This document shows positions 8,253 to 16,128 of a DNA stretch of 64,000 bases, piece after piece. The stretch is from Bacillus sp. FJAT-49736 (GTDB lineage: Bacteria; Bacillota; Bacilli; Bacillales; Bacillaceae_C): NCBI RefSeq assembly GCF_018343615.1, contig NZ_JAGYPI010000002.1:701562-765561 (forward strand), written 5' to 3'. The notes beneath the pieces were generated by a model. The model had not been told where the DNA came from. It did no database searches and was given only the letters and a program-made list of their open reading frames with translations. A program made the translations under genes and the position numbers. The stretch's first letter is position 1; the number at the start of each line of letters is the position of its first letter.

Positions 8253-9181
8253 TATTTACTCTCCCCCGTCACCTTAATTCTCGGATCAATCCATGTGTAA
8301 GCAACATCCACAATGAAAATTAATAAGATGAGGATCACACTATAAAAAACCGTTGAACCAAGTATGACTGGATAATCCCGATTAGATATTCCCCTGACAA
8401 ACATTTCCCCCATACCTGGAATGCCAAAAATGTTTTCGATAATAAAGCTTCCCGTTACAATATTGGCTATTAATATACCGAGAACTGTCACAACCGGTAA
8501 GATAGCATTCCGAATTGCATGTTTGATAATAACGACACTTTTTCCTAATCCCTTTGCCTGTGCCGTTAATATATAGTCCTGACTTAATACCTCGATCATA
8601 CTGGAGCGCATTAGGCGCGCTATATACGCCATTGGCATCGTGGCCAGCGATATGGAGGGTAAGACTGTATGGGACCATGATGTCCATGTTGCAACAGGAA
8701 AAATAGGCCATTTGACAGCGAAATAATTAATTAGAAAGGTAGCTAAAATAAAGCTCGGCACGGAAATCCCAATAATCGCTAGAATCATAGAAAGATAATC
8801 AGGCCATCTGTTTTTATTCAAAGATGCAATGACTCCGAAAATCAACCCGAAAAAGATTGCGATTGCCATTGCCTGTAGTCCTAGATGAAGGGATACAGGA
8901 AATCCATTTTTTATATAATCGTTTACAGTTATTGATTGTGATTTCATAGATGGACCAAAATCCAAATGTATGAGTGATTTCAGGTATAGCCCGTATTGCA
9001 CAATCTTCGGTTTATCCAAATTATAATGTTGTTGAAGATTATCATAGACCGCCTTCGGCATTGCTCCTTCTCTCGCAAAAGGGTTCCCAGGGATACTATG
9101 CATTATTATGAAAGTAAGTGTAATAATGGCCCAAATGGTCACCAATGCCCAAAAAAATCGCTTTAAGGTGTATCGTAACAT
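8252..9181 (-). CDS. oppB: Oligopeptide ABC transporter permease OppB
   Basis: Permease partner of OppC (309 aa from ATG 9181). GTG at 9193 sits directly on the GGAG site and is too close to use, while MLRYTLKRFFW resembles known OppB starts. It has six transmembrane segments, an early MHSIPGNPF motif, and the EAA loop LTAQAKGLGKSVVIIKHAIRN. It is separated from oppA by 236 bp holding two hairpins and a dispersed repeat, so its transcription depends on read-through past oppA or on an internal promoter. Confidence 0.93.
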   Translation of the reverse strand: MLRYTLKRFFWALVTIWAIITLTFIIMHSIPGNPFAREGAMPKAVYDNLQQHYNLDKPKIVQYGLYLKSLIHLDFGPSMKSQSITVNDYIKNGFPVSLHLGLQAMAIAIFFGLIFGVIASLNKNRWPDYLSMILAIIGISVPSFILATFLINYFAVKWPIFPVATWTSWSHTVLPSISLATMPMAYIARLMRSSMIEVLSQDYILTAQAKGLGKSVVIIKHAIRNAILPVVTVLGILIANIVTGSFIIENIFGIPGMGEMFVRGISNRDYPVILGSTVFYSVILILLIFIVDVAYTWIDPRIKVTGESK

Positions 9182-9233
9182 GAGTTGTTTCACTCCAATT
9201 CATTTAGCGTTTCCCATACGCTCGTCCCATAAG

Positions 9234-9288
9234 AAAAGCGCAAGCGCCTGGCATATCCGCTAGCCAATAGGCGCTGGAGCTAGACAAG
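9234..9288. repeat. Short copy of the composite dispersed repeat
   Basis: Begins AGCGCAAGCGCC and ends GGAGCTAGACAAG, like the other three copies in the window, but has neither the long body nor any 28-bp unit. The ends carry inverted AGCGCCT and AGGCGCT. On the minus strand the hairpin is followed by TGCGCTTTTCTT, so it could also act as a second weak terminator between oppA and oppB. Confidence 0.6.
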
Positions 9289-9359
9289 ATAAACTTGTTA
9301 AATAATTTTATACGGTAATAAACTGATACTCACTTACTATCTTAATTACCGATAAAAGC

Positions 9360-9384
9360 GAGGTATGCCTTAGGGGCATACCTC
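9360..9384 (-). terminator. Hairpin after oppA, likely partial terminator
   Basis: On the minus strand GAGGTATGCC pairs perfectly with GGCATACCTC across a 5-base loop, followed by a short TTTT run. Its place between the binding-protein gene and the permease genes fits differential expression inside one operon. Confidence 0.7.
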
Positions 9385-9417
9385 CCTAATGAAAAGCTAA
9401 TTCCTTATCTGCCTTCG

Positions 9418-11106
9418 TTACTTTTTATCAATGTCAGCATAAATATATTGCGGATAACGATTAATTGGTGTAAAGAATCCTTTCACATATGGCTTAAGTG
9501 CATATGGTTTTGTATAGAAATAAATTGGAATAATCGGCATTTCATCCATTAATACTTTTTCGGCATCATGCATTGCTGTCATGCGGGTTGCTGGATCCAT
9601 GGAAGTTTTTGCGGTTTTAATGAAAGCATCATACTCTTTGTTGCTCCATTTAGCATCATTGTATGGCCCATTGGATACCCAAAGATCCATGAACGTCATT
9701 GGATCAACGTAGTCACCAACCCAGCCTGCACGAGAGATTTGATAATCCCCTGCATGTTCGCGATCGATTTTGACTTGGAAATCAAGATTCTGTGCTTTTA
9801 CATTCACACCTAAATTCTTACGCCACATTTCTTGGATGGCTTCAGCAATTTTTTTGTGGCCATCATTAGTGTTATAAATAAGGGTAAAATCAGGCATTTT
9901 CGATAAACCTTCTTCGGCTAATCCTTCCTTCAATAGCTTCTTAGCTTCTGCTACATCTTCCTTAAATAAATCTCCGCCATTTTCTTGGTAATCTCCGGTT
10001 ACATCTGGAATTCCAGGTGGAACGATTGAATAGGCTGGCTTTTGACCACCTTGGGCGACATCTTCCACAATCACTTTACGGTCAATCGCCATCGCAAGAG
10101 CTTTTCTTACTTTCACATTATTTAATGGCTTCACTTTGTTATTTAAGTTGTAATAATAAGTGGATAAATCTGGACCATTATGGAATTCAGGATTATTAGA
10201 TGCCATTAATTGCCCTTGTACATCTTGCGGTAGTGGGAAAACCATGTCTAAATCACCAGATTGATACATTTGCCATGCTGTGTTTTCATTTGCAATTTGT
10301 ACGAAATCCACTTCATCTAGCTTAATATTATCTTTATCATAGTAATTATCGTTTTTTACAAGCTTCATGCTTTCTTTATGCTTCCAATCAACTAACTTAA
10401 AAGCTCCGTTTGATACGTAAGTGGAAGCCTCTAGTGCCCATTTAGGATTTTCTTCCTGTACCTTTTTATCAACTGGGTAATACGTATAGAAGGATGTTAA
10501 GTCAAGAAAGTATGGAGTTTGTTCTGCCAACGTAACTACCAAGGTTTTGTCATCTGTCGCTTTAACCCCAACCTTATCCTCTAGTTCTTGCAAATTTTTC
10601 GCATTCTTTTTAGCAGAGTTGAATTCTACGCCACCTTTTAAGTAGTAGAGCTGGTAGGCATATTCAGATGCTGTTTTTGGATTAAGAGCATATTTCCATG
10701 CATACTCGAAATCACCAGCAGTAACTGGATCCCCATTTGACCATTTCATTCCATCCCTCAAATGGAATGTCCATGTCAAGCCATCTGAACTTATATCCCA
10801 AGTTTCGGCCATTCCTGCTTTAATTTCTCCTTCAGGTGTCTTCTTTGTTAATCCTTCAAAAAGCCCTTCCAATAACCATGAGTCATGTGTACCTTGAGCT
10901 GTACCAGGATGAAGCGACCCTGGTTCCTCCGTATTATTGAGATGCAGGATTTTCGGCCCGGTGTTTTCTGTGTTTTTATCTCCCCCTTTTCCTGGTGAAG
11001 GAGATTGTCCGGAGTTATTTCCTTGTCCACTAAAACAACCTGAAAGCAGTAGCATTACGGCAAAAAGCAGCGACAACATTGAAATTAACGTCTTTTTCTT
11101 TCTCAA
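9418..11106 (-). CDS. oppA: Oligopeptide-binding lipoprotein OppA
   Basis: Extracellular peptide-binding protein (562 aa) of the SBP_bac_5 family. The start is TTG at 11106 with AAAGGGGG upstream. The signal peptide ends in the lipobox LLSGC (Cys ~23), which gives a lipid anchor. A Gly/Ser/Asn-rich linker follows, then the family core (LHLNNTEEPGSLHPGTAQG, later WTFHLRDGMKWSNGDPVTAGDF). The C-terminal region has the typical YPQYIYADIDKK end. It is the first gene of the operon. Peptide import of this kind supports nutrition and, in Bacillus, signalling for competence and sporulation. Confidence 0.95.
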   Translation of the reverse strand: MRKKKTLISMLSLLFAVMLLLSGCFSGQGNNSGQSPSPGKGGDKNTENTGPKILHLNNTEEPGSLHPGTAQGTHDSWLLEGLFEGLTKKTPEGEIKAGMAETWDISSDGLTWTFHLRDGMKWSNGDPVTAGDFEYAWKYALNPKTASEYAYQLYYLKGGVEFNSAKKNAKNLQELEDKVGVKATDDKTLVVTLAEQTPYFLDLTSFYTYYPVDKKVQEENPKWALEASTYVSNGAFKLVDWKHKESMKLVKNDNYYDKDNIKLDEVDFVQIANENTAWQMYQSGDLDMVFPLPQDVQGQLMASNNPEFHNGPDLSTYYYNLNNKVKPLNNVKVRKALAMAIDRKVIVEDVAQGGQKPAYSIVPPGIPDVTGDYQENGGDLFKEDVAEAKKLLKEGLAEEGLSKMPDFTLIYNTNDGHKKIAEAIQEMWRKNLGVNVKAQNLDFQVKIDREHAGDYQISRAGWVGDYVDPMTFMDLWVSNGPYNDAKWSNKEYDAFIKTAKTSMDPATRMTAMHDAEKVLMDEMPIIPIYFYTKPYALKPYVKGFFTPINRYPQYIYADIDKK

Positions 11107-11231
11107 ACTTTTTCCCCCTTTGAAATATTAACTTCATGAGCAACTTAAAATGCCACGCCCAATAAAATCTATTAAAAAATTCCTATTTATATTCCGAAAA
11201 TTTGCCTATAATCATGAAAAAAATAAAAAAT

Positions 11232-11260
11232 GGTGCCTGACACCATGGATGTCAAGCACC
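11232..11260 (-). terminator. Terminator with the recurrent TGCCTGACACC hairpin
   Basis: The arms read GGTGCCTGACA and TGTCAAGCACC around CCATGGA, with one mismatch. On the minus strand the stem is followed by ATTTTTTATTTTTT. It lies downstream of the broken GerAB gene and belongs to a hairpin family seen four times in the window. Confidence 0.75.
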
Positions 11261-11297
11261 AAAAATCCTATCTAAATATACTATTATGAAATCAACA

Positions 11298-12380
11298 TTA
11301 GGCGAATTTTTTTCGAATACTTCCTATTACCCACAACAAAAGCGGAATTCCTACCATATTTATTGGTAAGGCAATGTATACCCAATATGTTTTCATATAA
11401 CCGAAGCTGTACGATGTACCTGGATAGAATACAGCTAAGAAAAATAATAAGATACCCAAAAGCCAAATTAACTTTTTCCAATTTTGGATGTTAAATAATT
11501 TGGCTGTTCCGTAACATGCTAAAAAGAAATACAAAGACACTTTGATAAAAACACTTAGAATCCAAATTAAAATGGCGACTATCTCTAAATTTTGAATAAA
11601 GTTCATTATCGAAATATAGCTGACCATATCAAAAGCAGAGAATCGTATAACTGATGCAAGACTAGGTCCTAAAGTCATTAAGACCCATAACACTACAATC
11701 ACCACCATAAGTGAGGCAATGCCTATTCCCCATAAAGAACTCTTTATTGCGATGTTTGGCTTTTGCATAAAAGAAATAAGCATAAGGATCACAACCGACT
11801 CCCCCAAAAAAGCTTATGGTGCTAAAGTGCCTTTCAAAATCGGAAGCAGACCTGTATCGAAAAAAACAGGGAATATTTGGTGATAATTCAAGTTGTTAAT
11901 GGATAAGAATATGAGTAAAATGACAGACAAGATCACAATAGGTCCAAAAACTTCACTGCATCTGCCTATACCTTCAATACCTCCAACATAAGTGACATAC
12001 ACCATTAACAAAAGCATTGTCAATATTAATACCCAAATAGGTGTATTTGGGAGAAGGACAGTAATAGTAAAATCTGCAAATTCTCTTAAAATGTTCCCAA
12101 TTACAGAGATCCATTGAACTAGGTAGATAACTCCGATAAATGTGCCTAACCACTTGCCTAATATCGTTTTACTGAATTCCATTAACGATTGTTTTGGATA
12201 ATGCAAGGCAGCTTTACAAGCTATAAATATTATCACCATGCCCAGTAAACTTGCAAGAATATAAGATATCCAAGTATCTTGTTTGGCCTCTTTTACCGCT
12301 GATTGAATGGTTAGCAAGATCATATTACCGGTTTCGAAGGTGAAAATGATCCAAAAAATTTGCAGTCCTGATAATTTCAT
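11298..12380 (-). pseudogene. GerAB/GerKB-type spore germination permease, broken by one in-frame stop
   Basis: The frame is 360 residues if a single TAA at 11814-11816 is read through, which is the normal length for GerAB-type permeases (APC superfamily, spore inner membrane, part of the nutrient germinant receptor). The 5' part ends GLLPILKGTLAP, and the same frame resumes AFLGESVVILMLIS, exactly across the region where the family has a KG...GE motif. No frameshift is needed. About ten hydrophobic segments are visible. No gerAA or gerAC gene flanks it, so it is an orphan subunit and probably dead. A sequencing error or a suppressed stop would be the alternatives. Confidence 0.8.
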
Positions 12381-12388
12381 TTTTCATC

Positions 12389-12559
12389 TCACCTTTTTTC
12401 ATTCAAAATAGCCGGGCCTGTAATGCCTACATGTTTTATTTTTATATCCGCTTTAACTGAGATATCCGAGTTTAATCGGTCATTGTTATTCATTTCATCC
12501 AGATATTCTGCTTTTTTTAATGCAAGATCTCTTTTTCTATTTTTAAACCAGTTATTCAA
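12389..12559 (-). CDS. Small protein coupled to the GerAB gene
   Basis: A 56-residue frame starts at TTG 12559 with a strong GGGGGAG site seven bases upstream, and ends 8 bp before the GerAB-type ATG, whose ribosome site overlaps its stop. The protein is charged and has no membrane segment; it starts MNNWFKNRKRDLALKKAEYL. The DRLNSDIS stretch faintly recalls the N-terminus of GerAA proteins, so it could be a leftover of a deleted GerAA gene or an independent small protein. I do not recognise the family. Confidence 0.55.
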   Translation of the reverse strand: MNNWFKNRKRDLALKKAEYLDEMNNNDRLNSDISVKADIKIKHVGITGPAILNEKR

Positions 12560-12663
12560 AAGCTACTCCCCCAATTCCTTTGTAGGTATATTTCCCCAAT
12601 GATGGATTAAGCATACGTACGCAAAGGATTACTTAGGTTTCTAGAAAACAAAGAATAAAAAAA

Positions 12664-12688
12664 TGCCTGACACCATGGGTGTCAGGCA
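12664..12688 (-). terminator. Terminator of the DUF1002 gene, TGCCTGACACC family
   Basis: Perfect 11-bp arms TGCCTGACACC and GGTGTCAGGCA around ATG. On the minus strand it is followed by TTTTTTT. It sits 18 bp after the DUF1002 stop. Confidence 0.88.
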
Positions 12689-12705
12689 AAAAATACCATT
12701 ACAAT

Positions 12706-13632
12706 CTATCCAAATATGTTACTGAAGAAATCCCCAATAGATTGAAATAGCTTTCTAAAAAAGTCCGCTACGCCTTGCCAAAATCCTTTATCTCCTGTTG
12801 CTTCCTGCAGCTTCTTTTTAATGTCAGAAGTAATGCTTCCTAGCTGGCTTTTGACATTATCAAAATTAATATTTAAGGAGCGCATTTTATCGAATAAGTT
12901 AATAAGGAGCTGGCGATCATCCGGGTTTAACTCGATTTTTAATGTCTTTAATTTATCATCCACAATTTTTGCAATATCTTCTTTTGTGGCCGGATGCTGA
13001 TTGGCAATTTCTTGTTTAATCTCTGTTAATAATTGTGTTACTTTATCTTGGTCCAAACCGTTTTTCTGCGCAAGATCAGTTGCTAGATTCAATTCCTGAT
13101 TTGCAACCTCCATACGGTCCTTATTTAATGCTGTACCGGATTTATCATAGGCTTTATAAATCCCCACAAGTGCAGATTCGCCAGTTACTTTAATTGGTGA
13201 AGCCACATCCACAGTAGCATCCTCCACCCCCGCGGTAAGTAAAGCATTCGAATACATATCAGAAGTAACTCTCGTAATATTATCGGGAGTTACAATATTA
13301 ACAACAATGCCTGCTCCCTTATCTTTTCTAGTTATTTTTGCAGAAGAATATAAATTGGAGTTTGGATCTCCATTAATATATTTAACAATATCAGAACCAG
13401 TAACAGTAATTTCTTTCACTTGACTGCTATCAGTCACATTAAATATTTTTTTCATTTGTTCCTTTTGTGAAGATGTCAATGTTTGCCCATACACAACAAC
13501 CGGTGTTCCGTATTTCTCATCAATCCCCGTATCATTATTGTCATTGCTTGATGCTTTTGCCACACCATTAAATCCAATTCCCAATAAAACAAGCGCTACT
13601 AGAATGAATCTACTTAGCTTTTTTAACATCAT
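12706..13632 (-). CDS. DUF1002 family secreted protein
   Basis: 308 residues starting ATG ATG with AAAGGAG upstream. A signal peptide of about 27 residues ends near VAKASS. The body matches DUF1002: PVVVYGQTLTSSQKEQMKKIF, IVVNIVTPDNITRVTSDMYSNALLTAGVEDATVDVASP and VTGESALVGIYKAY. A helical C-terminal half follows, ending in an aromatic-rich amphipathic tail (GVADFFRKLFQSIGDFFSNIFG) that could touch the membrane. The function is unknown in the literature I know. It appears to be a single-gene unit with its own terminator. Confidence 0.85.
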   Translation of the reverse strand: MMLKKLSRFILVALVLLGIGFNGVAKASSNDNNDTGIDEKYGTPVVVYGQTLTSSQKEQMKKIFNVTDSSQVKEITVTGSDIVKYINGDPNSNLYSSAKITRKDKGAGIVVNIVTPDNITRVTSDMYSNALLTAGVEDATVDVASPIKVTGESALVGIYKAYDKSGTALNKDRMEVANQELNLATDLAQKNGLDQDKVTQLLTEIKQEIANQHPATKEDIAKIVDDKLKTLKIELNPDDRQLLINLFDKMRSLNINFDNVKSQLGSITSDIKKKLQEATGDKGFWQGVADFFRKLFQSIGDFFSNIFG

Positions 13633-13784
13633 TTGTTTCTCCTTTATTACTTTGATGATTTTTTCCCCTAACTATATAGGGGTTGTCTTTCATACTATTT
13701 AGTTGTATCACATAATAGACGTTTTTTTGCAATTTAATGTTTCATTTTTTCAAAAAAGTGGCTTTTTACCTTGATAAAGAACAA

Positions 13785-13912
13785 ATGCGCAAGCGCCTTG
13801 AACATCGGCGTATGGATAAGTGAAATTTGAAGTCCCAATTTCACTTGGTGAAATTTGAAGCTCCAATTTTACTTGGTGAAATTAGAAGTTCCAATTTCAC
13901 TTGGAGCTAGAC
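13785..13912. repeat. Composite dispersed repeat with three 28-bp units, body deleted
   Basis: Begins TGCGCAAGCGCCTTG and ends GGAGCTAGAC. After a short head come three contiguous 28-bp units at 13821, 13849 and 13877. Each is itself an inverted repeat with TGAAATT near one end and AATTTCA (or AATTTTA) near the other. The ~100-bp body present in the 27.9 and 57.3 kb copies is missing here. The rest of the 13633-14016 gap holds only a terminator. Confidence 0.75.
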
Positions 13913-13974
13913 GTAGATCACTTTTTACAAAAGCTTTCCACAAGGTTGAATTTTATAAATTCCTAAGCAATAAG

Positions 13975-14010
13975 AAAAATGCCTATCCTAAAGCTTCTGC
14001 TTAGATAGGC
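13975..14010 (-). terminator. Terminator of the DUF1453-like gene
   Basis: GCCTATC and GATAGGC arms with further CTAA/TTAG pairing, followed by TTTTTC on the minus strand; located 7 bp after the gene. Confidence 0.7.
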
Positions 14011-14016
14011 AATATT

Positions 14017-14538
14017 TCATATCTTTTCCTTGGATAATAGACTTGTACCTCTTTTGATAACAAAAGAATAAAAACCAATGTAATAGGCTGCCAAAAGAAA
14101 GAACACTCCCATGGTTAAGGGGTCTTTTGCATAATATTGAGTATTTTGTGGATCATTCATATTTACATTTGATGTCATTTGCAGCATAAAAACAATCCGA
14201 TAAGCAAAACGACTTAGAAATATAAACAATACTAATGATTCTATCCATATATGGGTTCGATAATATAATGTAGTATTTCGCATTTCAAATGTACTATGCT
14301 TCATTGCATACATAACTAAAATACTTCCTAGAATGATTCCCAATAAATCGTACAAATATGAAATCGGATGCAAAGCACTTGTACCAAGAAGCAAAACAGT
14401 GATAATGGAAAAAATAACGATTCTTGTTGTAAGGCGCGATCTTTTAAAAGGCTGAAAACCAATCGAACGTTTTATCCTTCTGTATAAAATTAAAGCAATT
14501 ATTGCGATGGGGTATATATAATGGATTACGGAATTCAC
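14017..14538 (-). CDS. Membrane protein, CcdC/DUF1453-like
   Basis: 173 residues from GTG 14538 with AGGAGGT upstream. Five or so hydrophobic segments (about 5-19, 42-57, 62-80, 98-115 and 140-158). A basic RRIKRSIGFQPFKRSRLTTRIVIF motif follows the first, a pattern I associate with DUF1453/CcdC-type membrane proteins. The family assignment is by pattern only. It is divergent from the LCP gene and appears to be transcribed alone. Confidence 0.5.
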   Translation of the reverse strand: MNSVIHYIYPIAIIALILYRRIKRSIGFQPFKRSRLTTRIVIFSIITVLLLGTSALHPISYLYDLLGIILGSILVMYAMKHSTFEMRNTTLYYRTHIWIESLVLFIFLSRFAYRIVFMLQMTSNVNMNDPQNTQYYAKDPLTMGVFFLLAAYYIGFYSFVIKRGTSLLSKEKI

Positions 14539-14750
14539 TTGTTACCTCCTATTAATTAACGGTAATCCGATTGTATCGCAAATATTTAATTCAGACATTA
14601 TTTTTTTTGAAAATGGCAAAATAATTATTATTTTCGACACAGAACTTACCAATTAATTGTTTTTTTATTTTTTCTGTTAGTTACAAACAATAGGAATAGA
14701 AAATCTTAATATTTTTAGTAAATGCTTTCCGACAGAAATGAGGCAATAGA

Positions 14751-15656
14751 ATGAAAAAAGTATGGATAATAATTGGGAGCATTATTGGAATTTTGATACT
14801 TGGTATTGGCGGATATGCATATTATGTATACCACTATGCAAAGCAAACGGCGGAAGAAATGCATGAATCAGATGAAAAGCCACCTCCCGAAGCAAATCTT
14901 CCTTCTAAGCAAAAGCCGATATCTATATTGTTAATGGGGGTTGACCAAAGAAAAGGAGACCCTGGGAGATCAGATACTTTAATTGTCATTACCTTGAATC
15001 CTAAAAAGAAAAAAATGATGATGGTCAGTATTCCCCGCGATACAAGGACAGAAATTATTGGGAAAGGAACAACAGATAAAATTAATCATGCGTATGCCTT
15101 CGGTGGTACGAAGATGTCCGTTGATACTGTAGAAAATTTCGTCGGCATCCCTATAAATTATTATATTCGTGTAAACATGAAGGCACTAGAAGAATTAGTA
15201 GATGCGGTTGGCGGAATTACCGTCCATAATGATATTGATTGGTTCGATGAAGGTTACTACCGGAAAGGATATCATTATCGAAAGGGTGATATCACATTAA
15301 ATGGTCCTCAGGCACTTGGTTTTGTACGAATGCGCCATTTAGATCCCAAGGGGGACTTTGGCAGAAATGAACGCCAACGAAAGGTTATAACGGCCATTAT
15401 TCATAAGGCAGTAGACATTTCCTCCGTTACAAGAATTACCGATATCCTTTATGCTCTTGGAAAAAATGTAAAGACAAATATGACCTTTGATGAAATGATG
15501 AATATACAAAAGAATTATCGAGACAGTCAAAAAAATATTACCCAATATGAGGTAAAAGGGAATGGCGAAAAGTTAAATGGAATTTACTATTTAGTCGTTC
15601 CTCAAGAGGAAAAACAGAGAATTACCAATGACTTAAAAGAAAGTTTAAAGGAGTAA
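14751..15656 (+). CDS. LytR-CpsA-Psr (LCP) family protein
   Basis: 301 residues, GAGG before ATG. One N-terminal transmembrane segment (~4-28), then an extracellular LCP domain with its hallmark motifs: ISILLMGVDQRKGDPGRSDT, VSIPRDTRTEI, KINHAYAFGG, GGITVHNDIDW, ALGFVRMRH and DFGRNERQR. LCP proteins move undecaprenyl-linked glycopolymers such as wall teichoic acid onto peptidoglycan. The conserved Arg and Asp residues that hold the pyrophosphate lipid are present. It is a single gene followed by a GerPF-like gene. A second LCP gene lies at 52.1 kb. Confidence 0.93.
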   Translation: MKKVWIIIGSIIGILILGIGGYAYYVYHYAKQTAEEMHESDEKPPPEANLPSKQKPISILLMGVDQRKGDPGRSDTLIVITLNPKKKKMMMVSIPRDTRTEIIGKGTTDKINHAYAFGGTKMSVDTVENFVGIPINYYIRVNMKALEELVDAVGGITVHNDIDWFDEGYYRKGYHYRKGDITLNGPQALGFVRMRHLDPKGDFGRNERQRKVITAIIHKAVDISSVTRITDILYALGKNVKTNMTFDEMMNIQKNYRDSQKNITQYEVKGNGEKLNGIYYLVVPQEEKQRITNDLKESLKE

Positions 15657-15727
15657 AACCTTTGTATCACACAATATTCTTTAGGCATATGATGGAGTAT
15701 CCATTTTAATGTAAAGGAATGATTAAT

Positions 15728-15949
15728 ATGCCTGCTGTAGTAGGTGGTGTCCAATTAGGTAGATTTAACTTTGGCGCTGTAGTTGGGGTTGGAGATCGGG
15801 CTTTTGTAACCCCAGACAGCACAACGAAAACTATTACCGGATCGGGTTCCCAAAGTACAGGAAACTATATAGTAATAGATAATCTCTTTGATATCAATAA
15901 TGACATGGCAGGTTCATTAGCCAGTCAGCCAACTGTGATAAATGAATAA
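15728..15949 (+). CDS. GerPA/GerPF family spore germination protein
   Basis: 73 residues starting MPAVVGGVQLG at 15728. AAAGGA lies nine bases upstream; an in-frame ATG at 15719 abuts that site and is unlikely. The pattern MPA(I/V)VG, a VNFG-like segment, then TPDSTTKTITGSGS with TGNYI is that of GerPF/GerPA, small coat-associated proteins that let germinants cross the spore coat. In B. subtilis they come from the gerPA-F operon; this is an isolated paralogue. Sporulation (sigma K) control is expected but no clear promoter was identified. Confidence 0.8.
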   Translation: MPAVVGGVQLGRFNFGAVVGVGDRAFVTPDSTTKTITGSGSQSTGNYIVIDNLFDINNDMAGSLASQPTVINE

Positions 15950-15964
15950 TATTCCAGGAAGTAA

Positions 15965-15993
15965 GAAGAGTCAGTTTGAAGAACTGACTCTTC
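15965..15993 (+). terminator. Terminator after the GerPF-like gene
   Basis: Perfect 12-bp arms GAAGAGTCAGTT and AACTGACTCTTC around TGAAG. The T run is weak (ATTATATTT). Confidence 0.75.
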
Positions 15994-16085
15994 ATTATAT
16001 TTGGCCATTTTAAATACCTGAGGATCAAAACACGATTAAATACTCTTTTAAGTTGTGCTAGTTTTTTAGTGATGCCCAGACTCAA

Positions 16086-16127
16086 AGGCATTTTAGTATT
16101 TCAACATGTATGCCGCAAAAAATGCCT
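16086..16127 (-). terminator. Inverted repeat after the second PTS IIC gene
   Basis: Nine-bp arms AGGCATTTT and AAAATGCCT around a 24-base loop directly after the stop on the minus strand. There is no strong T run, so it may be an mRNA-stabilising hairpin. Confidence 0.45.
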
Positions 16128-16128
16128 A

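Noticed and set aside
13821-13904. Three 28-bp repeats considered as a CRISPR fragment
   Set aside because: The units are contiguous without spacers, are internally palindromic, and belong to a dispersed element.
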